From contig OU452239.1 of NCBI GenBank assembly GCA_911728455.2, forward strand, positions 12,506,328 to 12,570,327: a stretch of DNA of 64,000 bases, given 5' to 3'. Of the stretch, positions 25,648 through 34,991 are shown in pieces; position 1 is the stretch's first letter; every line of letters begins with the position of its first letter. A program made the translations under genes and the position numbers. The DNA comes from Marthasterias glacialis (Eukaryota > Echinodermata > Asteroidea > Forcipulatida > Asteriidae). The notes below the pieces were generated by a model, which made no database searches, was not told where the DNA came from, and was given only the letters and a program-made list of their open reading frames with translations.

Positions 25648-26227
25648 AATGCTGGACTCTGGTGATGCAAGGTGCTTAAGTACTGGCCTGCGGATTAGCT
25701 TGACAATGCATCAAGCCTGTGGCTACTGGCTACATCAACCCATGTGACAGTAGACCCATTGTTTTATCTACCCTAGGTGGGACACCCTTATAAACATGAA
25801 CTAGAAATATTGCGAAAACGAGAGGACACAAGTAAACACCCAAAATTAAACGTAACTTTTTACATTGTCCACGGGCCCACACAATCCATGGGTATTTATT
25901 TCCAAATTTAAACCGAGCTACAAAAATTTCACATGATGGATATTTATGCAGAGACAACTTGGGACAACTTGTAACCAAAGAGCATCTACGACAGTGGTTG
26001 AATGGATCTTACGAAGAGGTACTTCTTCCACTTAAAGTCGTTCATCGCAGTGCTGAGTTCACTTCTTTTAAGAAGAACGATCTGAGCTTCTTAAGCATCT
26101 TGGGATCCATAGCGGAAGAAGCTTAGCTGTCTTAGCTGACTGGGTATGCAGAGATTAAGAAAGTTGGGTATTTGAATGGGTGTTTTGTAGAAGATGAAAC
26201 AGGGGTGTCACTGTCACTGAAGATGAG

Positions 26228-29200
26228 TTACTTGCCCTCCTCCTCTGCACCTGCCTTGGTAGTCCTGGTGTAAATCAGCTGTGCATGATGCTTCACTACT
26301 TCCTTGATGAGACCTGAGTCGATAAAGACAATTATGAATCCTTATTATAAATCTCAAACTGTTGATGATGTCGAAAGTTTATTTGATGAAAGTAACAACT
26401 GCCATTTACGCTTTGGTGATTTTAAATAAAATAAAAACCAGTAAAACTGTCTGACTAAACCCAGTTTAAACTGTTTACTGACATTTGAAAAAAAAATATC
26501 AAAATTTAAAATTTATATTTAAAAATTTATATTTCAAAATTCACATTTCTGACCCAACAAACACCGTTAAGCTTGAATGGTTTTTCCTTAACTCCAAAAC
26601 GGCAAAACTAACTAAGCCTGATCTGTTAACTGACATATAAAAATCACAACCAAATCAAGGCAAAAACAAAACGAAATGAGACCAAATTACACAATTGTGA
26701 AAATCAACTTGCACAACATTCTTGCAGAAGTTGGGCCACTTGCGTAATAAATGTGACGCCAAGTGGACTTGAGCAGTTGCGAAAATTTCCATATTGCAGT
26801 TTATGACTTACAACTGGTATTGATTGGTACATAATACTAAACTTTACACTAAATGCAAAATAAAAATTGTATAAATATAAAAAAGAAATCAACCCTTCTA
26901 CAGATACAACATTTGAATCCATACAGAATTCAGGCCTTGATCTTAACCGAGGCCACCGAGGCCATTGGCCTCATGCCCTGTCGAGTTGGCCAGCATGCCC
27001 TTCAGAAAAATTGCACTGTCACTACCAACTTGGCCAGCATGCCCTGGTACAATTTCTCTGATTTGGCCACCAAAGGCCTGCCCAGTTTTTCTTAAGATTG
27101 AGGCCTGCAGAATTCCCATAATAATTTCCTCTTTGGTTTTGTACATGATCATTTGGTTTAAAACTGGGATAGGAGCAGTGTGTGAAGAAGTGAGTGCCCA
27201 CCATTTATGATCACTCAAGTATTGACTGGTTTGGGATCCTCAGTCAACTCAGTGCCAAATGGGCATCAGAGTGGGAGGGTAAAGGCAAGTTTTGTTCTCT
27301 AAACCATTTACCAGCTTAAATTAAGCACAAAGTTGACAACAAAGAGAAGAAACAGTGCAAAAAACACACTTAACTTAACAATACTTGTAAACCAAATGAC
27401 ACATTGGGATTTGAGATTAGAAGGGGGAGTTGGGTTATGACCAGAAATTTGTGAAAAGGATGTTGAACTTTGCAATCTGTTGAAATAAAAACAAACAAGT
27501 TTCTCATTTACAATACTTAGAGTGCTCAGACGCAAAACAACTGTCTAGAAGACAACAAGAGAACACTGTGGCTGACACTAAATGCAAGGGGTTTAGATTG
27601 GGTAAGGGGATAAGGGTAGGGGTTATGGTGAGGGTTGGTGTGGGGGTAAGGGTGGGAGAAGTGGTGGGAATGGAGGTGGAGTTAGGGGAGGGGCAGGGGT
27701 GTGAGTGGCCACATACAAAAAAAGCTGAAACATCTATCAAAAAGCTGAAATTTAAAAAGTTCCCATAGTTTTGCACACAACAGGTGTACAAAAAAGCTGA
27801 AATTCAGAGTAAAAACTTAAACGAAAAAAGCTGAAATCAGCTTAAAAGCTGAATGTTCACGACCCATGGATGGGTAAAGGGAGAGAGCCATGGTCTAGGA
27901 GAAGGAACTTACCCTTATCCAGCAGTTCTTTGAGGGCAGCCCTGGCCAGGGATCCTCTGATCTTCAGTCTTTCTGAGACAACTGATGGTGTGATGAGCTT
28001 GTAGCTTGGGACTTCCTTGTAGAGCTTGTCATACGTGGCTTGGTCAAACAGGATCAGATTGTTCAACTTGTCGCGAACTTTTCCCTTGGACCACTTCTGC
28101 TCGGAGAAACGTATTCAATTGATTAAAAAAAAACACCCAACTGTTAAAGTCTCTTTAACCCTAACTCCCCCTGAGTGATTTATTAGGATCCTTCCCCACT
28201 CTGACAAATTCCAACACCATATGGGTAACTCAACACCCAAACTGTGGTACTCTGATTATGGTGGTATGCCTGAACCCATGTCAAGCATGAGCAGTTAACT
28301 CATGCAGTACTCAGTCCAACAAAATCCAACAAAACCTGGGCCCAATTTCATGGCTCTGCTTACCGTAGAATTCTGCGCTTACGCTCTGCTGCGGCCCATA
28401 GAAATGCGTACGTTACAGGGCGCCGAAAGCGCAGAAATCATTGGTAAGCAGCGTCATGGTATTGGGCCCTGATGTTAAAGTTTTCATTTCATTTCATTTC
28501 AAGAACATTCATTTCCATTTCCATTTCACAAAATACATTAAACATGGAAACAATATAGCATAAGGAAATGGGGGCTCAGACAAAAAAAAGCGTGAGCTTG
28601 AGATAGGCGATGGAATAGGGACTGTAAGGGTTAACACACGACATTGCACATGTCCATTGTCCGCCAGTTATCTGCCATTTTGGGAGTCAACTGCATGTCA
28701 AAATCGAATAGCTTGCACATCGCCTAGATTGGGCGCATCCTAACACATGGGGAATCCGACTCCAAAATGGAAGAAACAAGATTTATCATTGGTGGTGACA
28801 TCAAGAGAATTGGGTCTCAATAGCACATTTTATATAAAACTATAATATTTCCTGCTAATATTCTATCAAGACAACATTTTTGAGGATAATTGTCACACGA
28901 TTTTGTTTCTAATGATCAATTCTAAGAGGGATTCGGGGTTTTTTCTGACATAGCAGCTATGACTTGAACCATTGAAGGATAGGCTGCCTTAGCAGCACCA
29001 TTAGTAACAGCCGAAGCCTAGGCCTGTGCCGGTTACACGGTTAACCGACCGATCGTCCGGTTACATGGTAACATTTTTACGGTTCGGATAACCGTCAAAA
29101 ACTGCACTCAAAAGTATTTAACAGTAAAATGTAAGATCTGTTTCTTCTTGGTTTTGGTTTTTTTTTTGCTGGGTGATTGCTCGAAGTCAAAGTGCTGTAA

Positions 29201-30879
29201 TGAAGTTGCAATGTTTTGACTGCACGTGCCATCGTCATGTATACGTGTGTTTTTAACTCTAAATTTTGTTTCTTCCAACGGTCGGTTACACGGGTAACAA
29301 ACCGCTTCAGAAACGGTTACACGGTTACAAAAATAACCGTAAGCGCACAGGCTTACCGAAGCCACAGCCGCCAATTTGGACACAGCACAGCTACACTGGG
29401 TGTAGACCTTTTATTAGATGCAAACTCTTGGACAGTCATCAAATTATTTCAGTAGTTCAGAACGGTTTGTGCAAGGTTTAAATTTTAGTTTGAACTTCAG
29501 TTTTAAAAGCAGAACACATGTACCTTCTTTTTGGCTTTGCCACCACCCGATGTGGGCTTCTTCTGTGACGATTTAGACTTGCCAGAGTCCTTCCCCTTCT
29601 GCTGCTGTTTGGGCGGCTACAAGGTACGGGAAAAAAAATCTGTATTAGACAAAAGTTGTTTAGTCGCACAATGTTTGAACGTACAATTGTCAGCTCAGAG
29701 AAATTTACACCAAAACTTGCCAGCACAAAAACAGTTTGATGTACTCGCCACAATCACGCTTAAGTAAGTGAACATTTTGGGAAAATTTCAGCAAAAAACC
29801 ATGAGCTCTCACTCGATAGGCCATCACAGTCCCTGAAGGTATATCAACGTTTGGCCAAGAAGCAGAGGGCGTCATGAGTATTGCCACTGTCAACAGGGCA
29901 ACATACATCTCTTGAAATTGATGCTTTATCATTTTTAATTACTGTTACTTTTTTACAACCAGTGCCGATGGTAAGCTTGGGACTAATCTTACAATTAATT
30001 TATAAAGCTTAAGATCTATTCATTCTTTTTTTTCAACTAAATACAAATTACAATTGTCTTTAATATATCCGTCATGACTCCTGAGTGTCAGTCAGTCAGT
30101 CAATCATGAAAAATAATTAATAGTTAGGCTGAGGACACAAAAACAAAAGTACAGTATTGCAGTTTTTTCGTAGTGATAATTGTAACAATCCATCCTCCCG
30201 ACGGTCGCAGACACAGGAGAGTTAAAAGCACTCATAAAAATTGCCCATATATTAAATTTTGGAAATTTCTGTCAAACTAGTGACCAGATTTGCTCATTTA
30301 TTACCACTTTCAATAATCATAACACAATCTAAAATAGGCTATAGGCATAGCCTATTTAATAAAAGGGCAATTTTTATGACTGTTGTCTCGTATACATGTT
30401 GTAGTCGTAACCCTCAGCTCCGCTCAACACCTGGTCTGCAACCGTCGTGAGGAGTGACATGTTGGAGGGGACTATCGCAACTCTAACTCACTTATTGCAA
30501 GTGCCCTAAATAGTTAAATGTAAGATGGATCAACATGATAAAGGACCACACAAGCACAAAATAGGACGAAAAAGGGAATTTATTGGCAAACAAAACTCAA
30601 CTGGAATATTAAAACCTTGGTGCATTTCATTTACAAATAACGTTAGGACGCCCTCAAGTCCTCAAGTCAAAGCCCAAAACAGAAAAAAAACGAACATGGC
30701 AAATGAACATCGGACCACGAAAGTGTCAATTTGACAACTTTCCAATTCAAGAAATTCAGACTTCCATCGCTGTAAACAATAAACAAGCATAAGTTTTTAT
30801 TCGGTTTCTATATAAAACAACACATTGTTCAAATTATTGTGAAATTTGATGAATATTAGTCAGATTCGACACTCACCAT
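26228..30879 (-). CDS. RPS25: 40S ribosomal protein S25 (eS25)
   Basis: Four coding exons on the minus strand: 30879-30877 (only the ATG), 29616-29524, 28096-27913 and 26313-26228. Together they encode 121 aa, against about 125 in vertebrates. The N-terminus is Lys-rich ([15 protein letters not shown]). The conserved winged-helix core includes [31 protein letters not shown] and [16 protein letters not shown], and the tail is AGAEEEGK. eS25 sits on the small-subunit head near the E site and is known to support IRES-driven initiation. All introns are GT-AG, and the phases fit. The start codon ending exon 1 directly at the GTGAGT donor is common for ribosomal protein genes. The 3' exon lies 1.6 kb from exon 3, beyond an intron carrying a MITE. 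No canonical AATAAA lies close after the stop. Confidence 0.95.
26931..27107 (+). mobile_element. CAGGCC-TIR non-autonomous transposon, copy 1
   Basis: The left end CAGGCCTTGATCTTAA is mirrored by TTAAGATTGAGGCCTG at the right. The flanks carry CAGAATT directly repeated (26924-26930 and 27108-27114). The interior has spaced TGGCCAGCATGCCC repeats and no real ORF. It lies in RPS25 intron 3. The other copies are at 54377, 56489 and 59252. The 7-8 bp target duplications suggest hAT-type transposition. Confidence 0.85.
27590..27705. repeat. G-rich degenerate TTAGGG-like repeat in RPS25 intron 3
   Basis: The plus strand is an almost pure purine/G-run tract with repeated GGGTAAGGG, GGGTTGG and GGGGTTATGG variants. 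It resembles a decayed telomere-like or (GGGTKA)n sequence with many G-runs. The Thr/Pro-rich minus-strand frame across it is not a gene. Confidence 0.6.
28211..28337. repeat. Dispersed relative of the 113-bp minisatellite unit
   Basis: This RPS25 intron 2 segment shares AACTCAACACCCAAA, TGGTATGCCTG and GTACTCAGTCCAACAAAA with 57131-57250. It resembles the tandem unit at 24126-24664 in word order and spacing. Confidence 0.7.
28338..28469. mobile_element. GGGCCCAAT-TIR MITE
   Basis: The left end GGGCCCAATTTCATGG plus CTCTGCTTA is mirrored by TAAGCAGCG and CATGGTATTGGGCCC at the right. The internal region has GTAGAATTCTGCGCTTACGC-type partial symmetry and no ORF. It lies in RPS25 intron 2, immediately after the dispersed repeat at 28211. 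Confidence 0.75.
29019..29355. mobile_element. hAT-like MITE in RPS25 intron 2
   Basis: The ends TAGGCCTGTGC and GCACAGGCTTA are inverted repeats. The exact 8-bp sequence CCGAAGCC flanks both sides (29011-29018 and 29356-29363), the typical target duplication of hAT transposons. The subterminal regions hold repeated CGGTTACACGGTTA motifs in both orientations, as expected for transposase binding sites. There is no transposase ORF. Confidence 0.85.
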
Positions 30880-30902
30880 CTTGGAAGCCTGTTCTGACCC
30901 AC

Positions 30903-30909
30903 GAAAGAG
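30903..30909 (-). promoter_or_regulatory. Candidate 5' TOP start of RPS25
   Basis: On the minus strand CTCTTTC begins 30 bp upstream of the RPS25 ATG. A pyrimidine run beginning with C is the usual transcription start of ribosomal protein mRNAs and couples translation to growth signalling (TOR/LARP1). This implies a 5' UTR of about 30 nt. Inferred from sequence and gene class. Confidence 0.55.
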
Positions 30910-31186
30910 ACCGACTCGTGGAATTTAGCACGTGAAACCCGTTCTTTTTCAAAAACTTAAAACTTACGACTTTCATTTATCACTAGAAAGTAATATTTTT
31001 ATATTTTATAGTATCACTAAAAAAATAAATAAACTGCAAAAGTATTTAAATTTTCATTTTGTGATATCAATTATTAAAACAAAATAATTTTGTGTAAAAA
31101 ATATATAAATAATGTTGACAAAGTAACTTACTAGTGAGGTCAAAGGTTGCCGTGTCGGAATAAACAAGAATACATGTGATGTATAT

Positions 31187-31456
31187 GTTGAGCGCAATTT
31201 TTAAAGTTGGCCATTTTTTAAATTTGCGCACGCAATTTTTAAAAAATGCGCGTGCACAATTTTTGAAGGTAAAGTTTGTGTGCGCAAATTTATATTGCGC
31301 GCTGCGAGCACAATGATGCATAAAATACTGACACGAATGGTACTTGGTTGTCTACTATTATACTTTACTGGATTTTTAAACACAAAGTTTGCGTGGTTGA
31401 AATTGCGCAAGCGCGCATTTTTGAAAAATTGCGTGCCTTCAGAGATCGCGCTCAAC
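31187..31456. mobile_element. MITE with ~85-bp inverted repeats between RPS25 and MTERF4
   Basis: The left end GTTGAGCGCAATTTTT mirrors a right end finishing GAGATCGCGCTCAAC. The arms remain partly complementary for about 80-90 bp, with repeated TTGCGCACGCAATTTTT-type words. No clear target duplication. ORFs on both strands here (31067-31551) come from this element. It lies in the shared upstream region of two housekeeping genes. Confidence 0.65.
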
Positions 31457-31693
31457 ACTACTGTACACATGTTTTCGCGGTACGTAGTCTCATTCCACGT
31501 AACACAATACAGACCCATTTTTGCCAATTTGCTGCCAGAGATGTAAATTAAACCCGGTCCTTTAAGGTAATTAGCCTTATTTTGTTATCTATTTGTAGTT
31601 TCAAAAGTTTGAATTTCAAAGAAAGGAGACAATCATCGGTAGAAGTTGGTTGTCCAGTTTCCGGACAAGCTGTAAATCATGGTAAAAGTAAAA

Positions 31694-31756
31694 GTTCCAA
31701 ACGACAGTGACCGAGTGAGTTTTACTAAAACTCACTCGGTCACTGTCGTTTGGAAC
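31694..31756. repeat. Perfect 63-nt palindrome (31-bp arms, 1-nt centre)
   Basis: The left arm from 31694 starts GTTCCAAACGACAGTGACC and runs to 31724. A single C at 31725 separates it from an exactly complementary right arm, 31726-31756. Either strand would fold into a 31-bp hairpin. It sits 183 bp before the MTERF4 start codon, so it may lie in the promoter or 5' UTR. It could be a tiny fold-back transposon. Confidence 0.95.
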
Positions 31757-31938
31757 GGCGCTGTCGTAGTTTTTGAGGACACATAATTTCCGAAATCATA
31801 ATGGCATGTATGTTTATGTTTGGCGAAGGATATATATGACATCTGAATTGAAGCATACAATGAATAAGCTTGGAAATCATTTGACTTAATGATCATCGTT
31901 CTTTTAAATTTATATTTTTAATTTGAATATTTTTTAGC

Positions 31939-33695
31939 ATGGCAGGACTACTAAAGAAATGTATGGTGTTACGGCTGACAAGGTTGATGTTTCCATGCTC
32001 ACAGAGTGGGTTAAAATTTGCGACTTCAAGCTTTTTGCTTCTACCAAGACTGGTGAGATTAGAACACCCAAAATTACTTCAGACTGTATTTTTTCTGGAT
32101 CACGAGCGGATACCAAATCAGAGAGCCATGTTGAACTTGCACCACTCTGCGTCCTTTCATTGTGGAACAAATTTGATGTCAGAAATCCAAAGAGATCTTC
32201 AGCGGCATAACCATGATGATATAGTCACTTATATAAAAGATGAAAGTGACCTGCAAAGATTTCTCAGGGATCTCACCAAACTTCTTTCATCTCCTGAATT
32301 TGCAAAAGTAAAAATCAGCAAAGAGGAAGCCGAGTCAAAGATTGAAGAGTTAACCCGTCTGCTTGTCAGTTTTAGAGCTGACCCCAAAAACATTTTTAGG
32401 TTTTTACATTCCAATCCACGTGTTCTGAATTCCAATTGGGATGTTTTGATGAGTAATATTGGATACTTGAGTGAGCTTCAGTTGTTTGGCAACCGCATCC
32501 TTCTTGTCCTTGACCGTAATCCCAAGGTCTGCAGTGCCCGCTTGGAACATTTAAAGGAGCAAATCAAGAGACTGCGCAAACTTGGGCTGAGAGAGGGCGG
32601 TCTTCAAAGGGTCATCATTACGTTTCCCACCATCTTGACTCTGAAAAAAGTTAGACTCAATGCTGTCATCAACAAGCTGAGAGATTGCCGCTTTACAAGC
32701 AAGCAGATCGCTACTGTCATTATTAACACCCCTTATGTTTTGGATGCTGATCCTGCTGATATTGGTAAAGAAACAGTCCCCTTGTTTTGATTGATTTCCC
32801 TTCCCCTTCTCTACCGATGTTACTTTGCCCGTCCTTAATGTCCTCTGTTGCACTGGTCTTTGCCTTGATGCCCTTGAAAATGTTCCCATTCCATAGAGTT
32901 TAAGAATTTCCTTTGGAACTATGGAAGTGCCCAAGCGTTGAAAATGAAAATGAGCTTTCCCTCTTCAAGATGAAATTCCAGGCCCGTTAAAAATCTTGCA
33001 CGTCAAGCGGAGGGTTCAGAAAGAATTTGGAAACCCAGCTTCAAGCAAATTACATTTGGTTCGACTGTACGGTACTCAGTTTAACAGAATCAGACTAAAA
33101 TTACAAACGGATTTCAATCCAATTAAGTTGGTTACAAATAATAATATGTGTGTTGTTTTCATTTTAAATCAAACGCTTCATTTGTTTTTTACATCACAGA
33201 GATTTGACCTTTTTGACCACAGATTACATTTTTTTTTTTTATTTTAATGGGTTCCGTATGAAGAGCTGATGTTCTGTTTTTCCCACTGCATCACTAGAGC
33301 TGAGATTCCAGTATGTGTACTACATAATGGGACTCCAGAATCAGGAGGAGATGGTCTTAGCAAACCTCTTCAAATATCCCTTGAGCCACACCCGGCAACG
33401 ACACATCCTCCTTGATAGACTTGGTAAATACGAGATGCCAAACAAGACGGGCCAAACACGCACCGATAACCCAAAGCTTAGCAGGATTGTTGACTGTACA
33501 GACTCGAGGTTTGCCCAGAGATGCGCTGGAATCTCCTTGGAGGAGTTCAAGATATTTATCAATAATTTAGAAGGAGAAGATGAGGAAGCAATGAAAGAGG
33601 AGGATGAAGAGATGAAGGAGGACCTAGAAGATGAGGAGTTAGATGAAGGGACAGACCATGAGTTAAGTGATTATGATTACACAAAAGATAAATAG
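31939..33695 (+). CDS. MTERF4: Mitochondrial transcription termination factor 4
   Basis: Two exons, 31939-32764 and 33298-33695, joined by a GT-AG intron (phase 1), encode 407 aa; the human protein is 381 aa. The N-terminus is basic and hydrophobic, as in mitochondrial targeting peptides. The middle carries helical mTERF repeats with their Pro-containing turns (NPRVLNSNWDVLMSNI, DRNPKVCSARLEHL, FPTILTLKK, NTPYVLDADP). Exon 2 has the MTERF4-type ending YVYYIMGL..., RQRHILLDRLGKYEMPNK and the GQTRTDNPKL segment, then a strongly acidic tail (about residues 364-407). MTERF4 is known to bind the rRNA methyltransferase NSUN4 and bring it to the large mitochondrial ribosomal subunit. It lies head-to-head with RPS25 and convergent with the dioxygenase gene. 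A GTG-initiated frame at 33315 is simply the inside of exon 2. Confidence 0.92.
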
Positions 33696-34065
33696 TCTTG
33701 TATGGAATTCAATTTGCCAAAAGTTTCAAAACATTTGTTCTGTTTCGGCAAAGTCACTTCTTTAGGCCTAGTAATAGTGTAAATTACACTGGCTTTAACC
33801 TCAAGAACAGATTCAAAATGAGACGTTTTCTTTGAATTTTTTTCTAAAGAGAAAGGTGTTGGCTAAGCTTGAACTTTGATCTTTTATTTGAGTGTCACAC
33901 TATACAAACCACACACACACAGACATACATATACATAAACTGTTGTGATTGTTTCAACAACTTTTTCCAACAAATCATCAGATTTCTGACAGTGATTATC
34001 ACTTGAGAGAACTCATAATGAACTGTTATCATTTTTTTTTAATATACATGTATGACCATTTTCAA

Positions 34066-34071
34066 AATAAA
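34066..34071 (+). other. Candidate polyadenylation signal of MTERF4
   Basis: AATAAA lies 371 bp after the MTERF4 stop, within AT-rich sequence and before the SINE and the convergent gene. Assigned by position. Confidence 0.5.
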
Positions 34072-34513
34072 ACTTTGGGTAGTTTAATTTTTTTAACTCT
34101 CATTATTTGTGTACAACTCTGGAAAAGAAAAACAACAGTTGAAGACTAAAAATTATTTAAAGTAAAGACACATCATTGGATGAGTATGAACTTGTAAAAG
34201 TAGTAATTTCCACAATCTACATTTGGAAGAATTTCAAACATCTATAATTTCAGTCAAATAAGTGCTATCTTAAGGCTTTTCATCAAGTAACTTTCCCAGA
34301 ATCTTCATCAGATCACAGTTTGTTATTTAATAATAATAATAGCGAATTCTTATAGCGCACGTACATCACATGTACAGTACATGTATCTACTACTAATTAG
34401 GTACTCAAGGTGCTTATTATATTGTTTTAAGACAGGTTTTTGAAGTTTTTGAATTATGAGACCCATTAATGTAGCACCTTTTAAGGGTTTACAAGGTGCA
34501 GCTGCTCATTCAG

Positions 34514-34750
34514 CAGCCACTGCCAGAAACACCGGGGCCAACCCCTTTTCTTGGTGATAAGTGTAACTGGGTTGTTGCACGGAACTAACGGTTTTACTTC
34601 CCATCCGAAGGATGAATGATGAAGCAATAATGGTTAAGTGCCTTGTTTAAGGACACAAGTGTCAAGACCAGGACTCGAACCCACACTCTGCTGATCAGAA
34701 ACACCAGAGGTCGAGTCCAGAACATTTGACCGCTCGGCCACAACACGCCA
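34514..34750 (-). repeat. tRNA-derived SINE, minus orientation
   Basis: This is the reverse of the 15551 element. It ends at CGCTCGGCCACAACA (A-box side) and carries GACTCGAACCCACACTC (B-box side), GGACACAAGTGTCAAGACC and CTGCCAGAAACACCGG. It sits between the 3' ends of the convergent MTERF4 and dioxygenase genes. An adjoining AATAATAATAGCG segment at 34331-34345 matches sequence next to the SINE at 57060. Confidence 0.85.
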
Positions 34751-34991
34751 GTGACAAAGATATTATGCCTATCATCATAATGGTTGGCTGTGTTTTACAA
34801 ATTGTATAAAAATCACAAACATTTAAAAGTTGAGTTCTGGGTTGCTGGTATTCTATTTGACTTGAATAAATCAAAGAAATGGACTTTTATAAACACACAA
34901 ATTAAGTCTTATTTGATTTCTAAGTTACCAAAGTTGTTGACCTAAGATGCTCTTACGATTTAAGGAACATCTCATTACACCTGAAACCACC

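Noticed and set aside
27504-27791. Thr/Pro-rich minus ORF
   Set aside because: It is the translation of a G-rich repeat inside an RPS25 intron.
27857-28066. 69-aa minus ORF starting MNNLILFDQ
   Set aside because: It is an internal part of RPS25 exon 3 that runs past the donor at 27912. The true protein starts at 30879 and continues in exon 4 at 26313.
26314-30876. Intronic snoRNA in RPS25
   Set aside because: I looked for C/D boxes (RTGATGA with CTGA and a closing stem) on the minus strand of all three introns and found none convincing. H/ACA RNAs cannot be excluded by eye.
31067-31551. Overlapping ORFs on both strands
   Set aside because: They arise from the inverted-repeat element at 31187-31456; both strands look alike because the arms are complementary.
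34499-34750. True tRNA gene near the convergent 3' ends
   Set aside because: It is one of six related SINE copies with degenerate cloverleafs and a shared non-tRNA tail.
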